A stretch of DNA of 64,000 nt, from contig SJCO01000004.1 of the NCBI GenBank assembly GCA_005217565.1, positions 310,001-374,000 on the forward strand. Direction: 5' to 3'. The position numbers were made by a program, and so were the translations under genes. Below are positions 62,835 through 64,000 of the stretch, piece after piece. The first letter of the stretch is position 1; each line of letters opens with the position of its first letter. Below the pieces are notes generated by a model that saw only the letters and a program-made list of their open reading frames with translations, had not been told where the DNA came from and searched no databases. This DNA is from Puteibacter caeruleilacunae (GTDB lineage Bacteria; Bacteroidota; Bacteroidia; Bacteroidales; Prolixibacteraceae).

Positions 62835-64000
62835 ATGTTTGGTAGTCTTAGAACATTTTTTAATAAAATCTCTTTTTTCTGCTTGTTACTTGCAGTTACA
62901 AGTAGTTATGCGCAGAACGATAATGAGGCGAAAGGTATAGAACTTTTTGAAGATGGAGAATTTAAATTGGCACTACCTATCTTTAGTGATCTGCAAAAAC
63001 TGTATCCCGACGACAATAAGCTAAACTACTATTATGCTGTTTGTCTATTGGAAACCAACAACAAAGAAGCCAATCCTGCTCAAATATTAAATGATTTAAA
63101 AGCGTCGGAGTTACCATCAAATTATTTCTATTATTTGGGTAAAGCCAACCAGGAACAGGAAAATTGGCAATTGGCGGTTAATGCATATCGAGAATATATG
63201 AAGATTGCTCCATCAAAAACAATAAAAAAGCTCAAGCTCCAGGAAAGTCTCGATATCTGCCGACAAAAAGCGTTGCTTAAGAAAAAAGAGGTAGTTCAAG
63301 AAGTTCCCAAAGAGCCCGTCCGTACCGACATTAAAGAATTACAGGATGCGCTTCATGCCGAAGTTGCCTCTAAGGAAAAGGAAGAGGAAACACAAGTTAT
63401 TAAGATTGAAATAACTGAAGAAGAAATTCCTGAGGAAAAAACATCAGAAGATGAAATCTTTAAGAAAGATACTTCCAGGAATAATGAAGAGCCAGCGACT
63501 ATTAATTTTGAAGAACCAACACCTGATACAATACAATCTAATACTGAACATATAGAGGTAATTGAAGTCGATTCAATGGCAACTGAGGAGCCTATTGAAG
63601 AAATTCAGGAGGAAAAGCAATCAGACACAATTGTAGCTGTAGAAACACAAAGTTCATATACTGATACAATTAATTTTCAAATCAACAACGCAATAACCTA
63701 TCGACGGTTGTCTCAATTCAAAACCGAAGAAGGGAAAAAGGCATTTACTGAAATAAAATCACTTCAAGATGATTTTAATGAATCATCAAAGAAAATGACA
63801 GATTTAAGAGCACAGTATGCTACAGCAACAGATTCACAATCGAAAGAAGAAATTGCAGGAAAAATATTAGTACTTGAGCCAGAGCTGTTGCGTTTACGAA
63901 GAGAACTAGATTCTGCAAATTTTAATACTCGTAAATTTGAATCAGCCTACTGGTCTAGTGCCACACAGGAACAAATTGATCAATTAAATCAAGAAAACAG
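62835..64000 (+). CDS. TPR-containing exported protein (cut by right window edge)
   Basis: The frame starts at ATG 62835 and is open through 388 codons to the window end. A signal peptide covers about 1-26 (FFCLLLAVTSSYAQ). About three TPR-like repeats follow (AKGIELFEDGEFKLALPIF, KLNYYYAVCLLE, YYLGKANQEQENWQLAVNAY) to residue 145. Then comes a long acidic, Glu-rich low-complexity linker (about 150-285) and a coiled-coil-like segment (TEIKSLQDDFNESSKK, ELLRLRRELDSANF). It is probably periplasmic or outer-membrane associated. The missing C-terminus prevents family assignment; an OmpA-like or cell-envelope scaffold end is possible but not seen. Confidence 0.75.
   Translation, partial: MFGSLRTFFNKISFFCLLLAVTSSYAQNDNEAKGIELFEDGEFKLALPIFSDLQKLYPDDNKLNYYYAVCLLETNNKEANPAQILNDLKASELPSNYFYYLGKANQEQENWQLAVNAYREYMKIAPSKTIKKLKLQESLDICRQKALLKKKEVVQEVPKEPVRTDIKELQDALHAEVASKEKEEETQVIKIEITEEEIPEEKTSEDEIFKKDTSRNNEEPATINFEEPTPDTIQSNTEHIEVIEVDSMATEEPIEEIQEEKQSDTIVAVETQSSYTDTINFQINNAITYRRLSQFKTEEGKKAFTEIKSLQDDFNESSKKMTDLRAQYATATDSQSKEEIAGKILVLEPELLRLRRELDSANFNTRKFESAYWSSATQEQIDQLNQEN

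Overview
The window is AT-rich bacterial DNA from a member of the Bacteroidota, most likely a marine or anaerobic Marinilabiliales/Bacteroidales-type organism. The evidence is a hybrid two-component regulator (HTCS), a SusC/SusD pair with sulfatase and polysaccharide lyase genes, a type IX secretion C-terminal domain, promoters of the TTG/TAnnTTTG type, a GT3 glycogen synthase, and the Bacteroidota-typical order PorG-like/uppS/bamA/ompH/ompH/murI. No rRNA, tRNA, CRISPR array, phage or intact insertion sequence was seen.

Layout. 1-5.2 kb: an HTCS-like sensor cut by the left edge, glycogen synthase, a gene-poor kilobase with a protein fragment, and a cold-shock gene. 5.2-11.3 kb: an SGNH esterase, then a plus-strand run of DUF5063 protein, RNase D-like exonuclease, RlmI-like methyltransferase, DEAD-box helicase and DNA polymerase IV (the last two start with TTG). 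11.3-16.1 kb: repeat-rich spacers around a large secreted C10 cysteine peptidase with CARDB-like repeats and a T9SS sorting domain. 16.1-20.7 kb: acyl carrier protein, ADP-forming acyl-CoA synthetase and a DUF4954 left-handed beta-helix protein, a compact set without an assigned pathway. 20.7-24.1 kb: accessory DNA with a 13-unit heptamer array, a YkgJ-type protein, a perfect 16-bp inverted repeat, a DUF6266 protein and two small unknown genes. 24.1-35.9 kb: housekeeping genes (outer-membrane protein, malQ, esterase, pdxJ, CBS protein, nadK, PorG-like, uppS, bamA, two ompH, murI).

35.9-55.2 kb is a polysaccharide utilisation locus read right to left: HTCS, SusC, SusD and a DUF5017-like lipoprotein, a terminator, then GH88 unsaturated glucuronyl hydrolase, DUF6250-like protein, DUF4955-type beta-helix protein, PL6 lyase, S1 sulfatase and a second DUF4955-type protein. 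PL6 plus GH88 plus sulfatase suggests a sulfated uronic-acid glycan such as dermatan/chondroitin sulfate or a marine analogue. The PL6 enzyme would cut by beta-elimination, GH88 would remove the unsaturated uronic acid, and the sulfatase would remove sulfate. The two beta-helix proteins and the DUF6250 protein have no assigned activity.

After the locus come a stefin/cystatin-like small protein, a threonine operon (thrA, a phosphoglycerate-mutase-like putative homoserine kinase, thrC), recA with a peroxiredoxin, and a TPR protein cut by the right edge.
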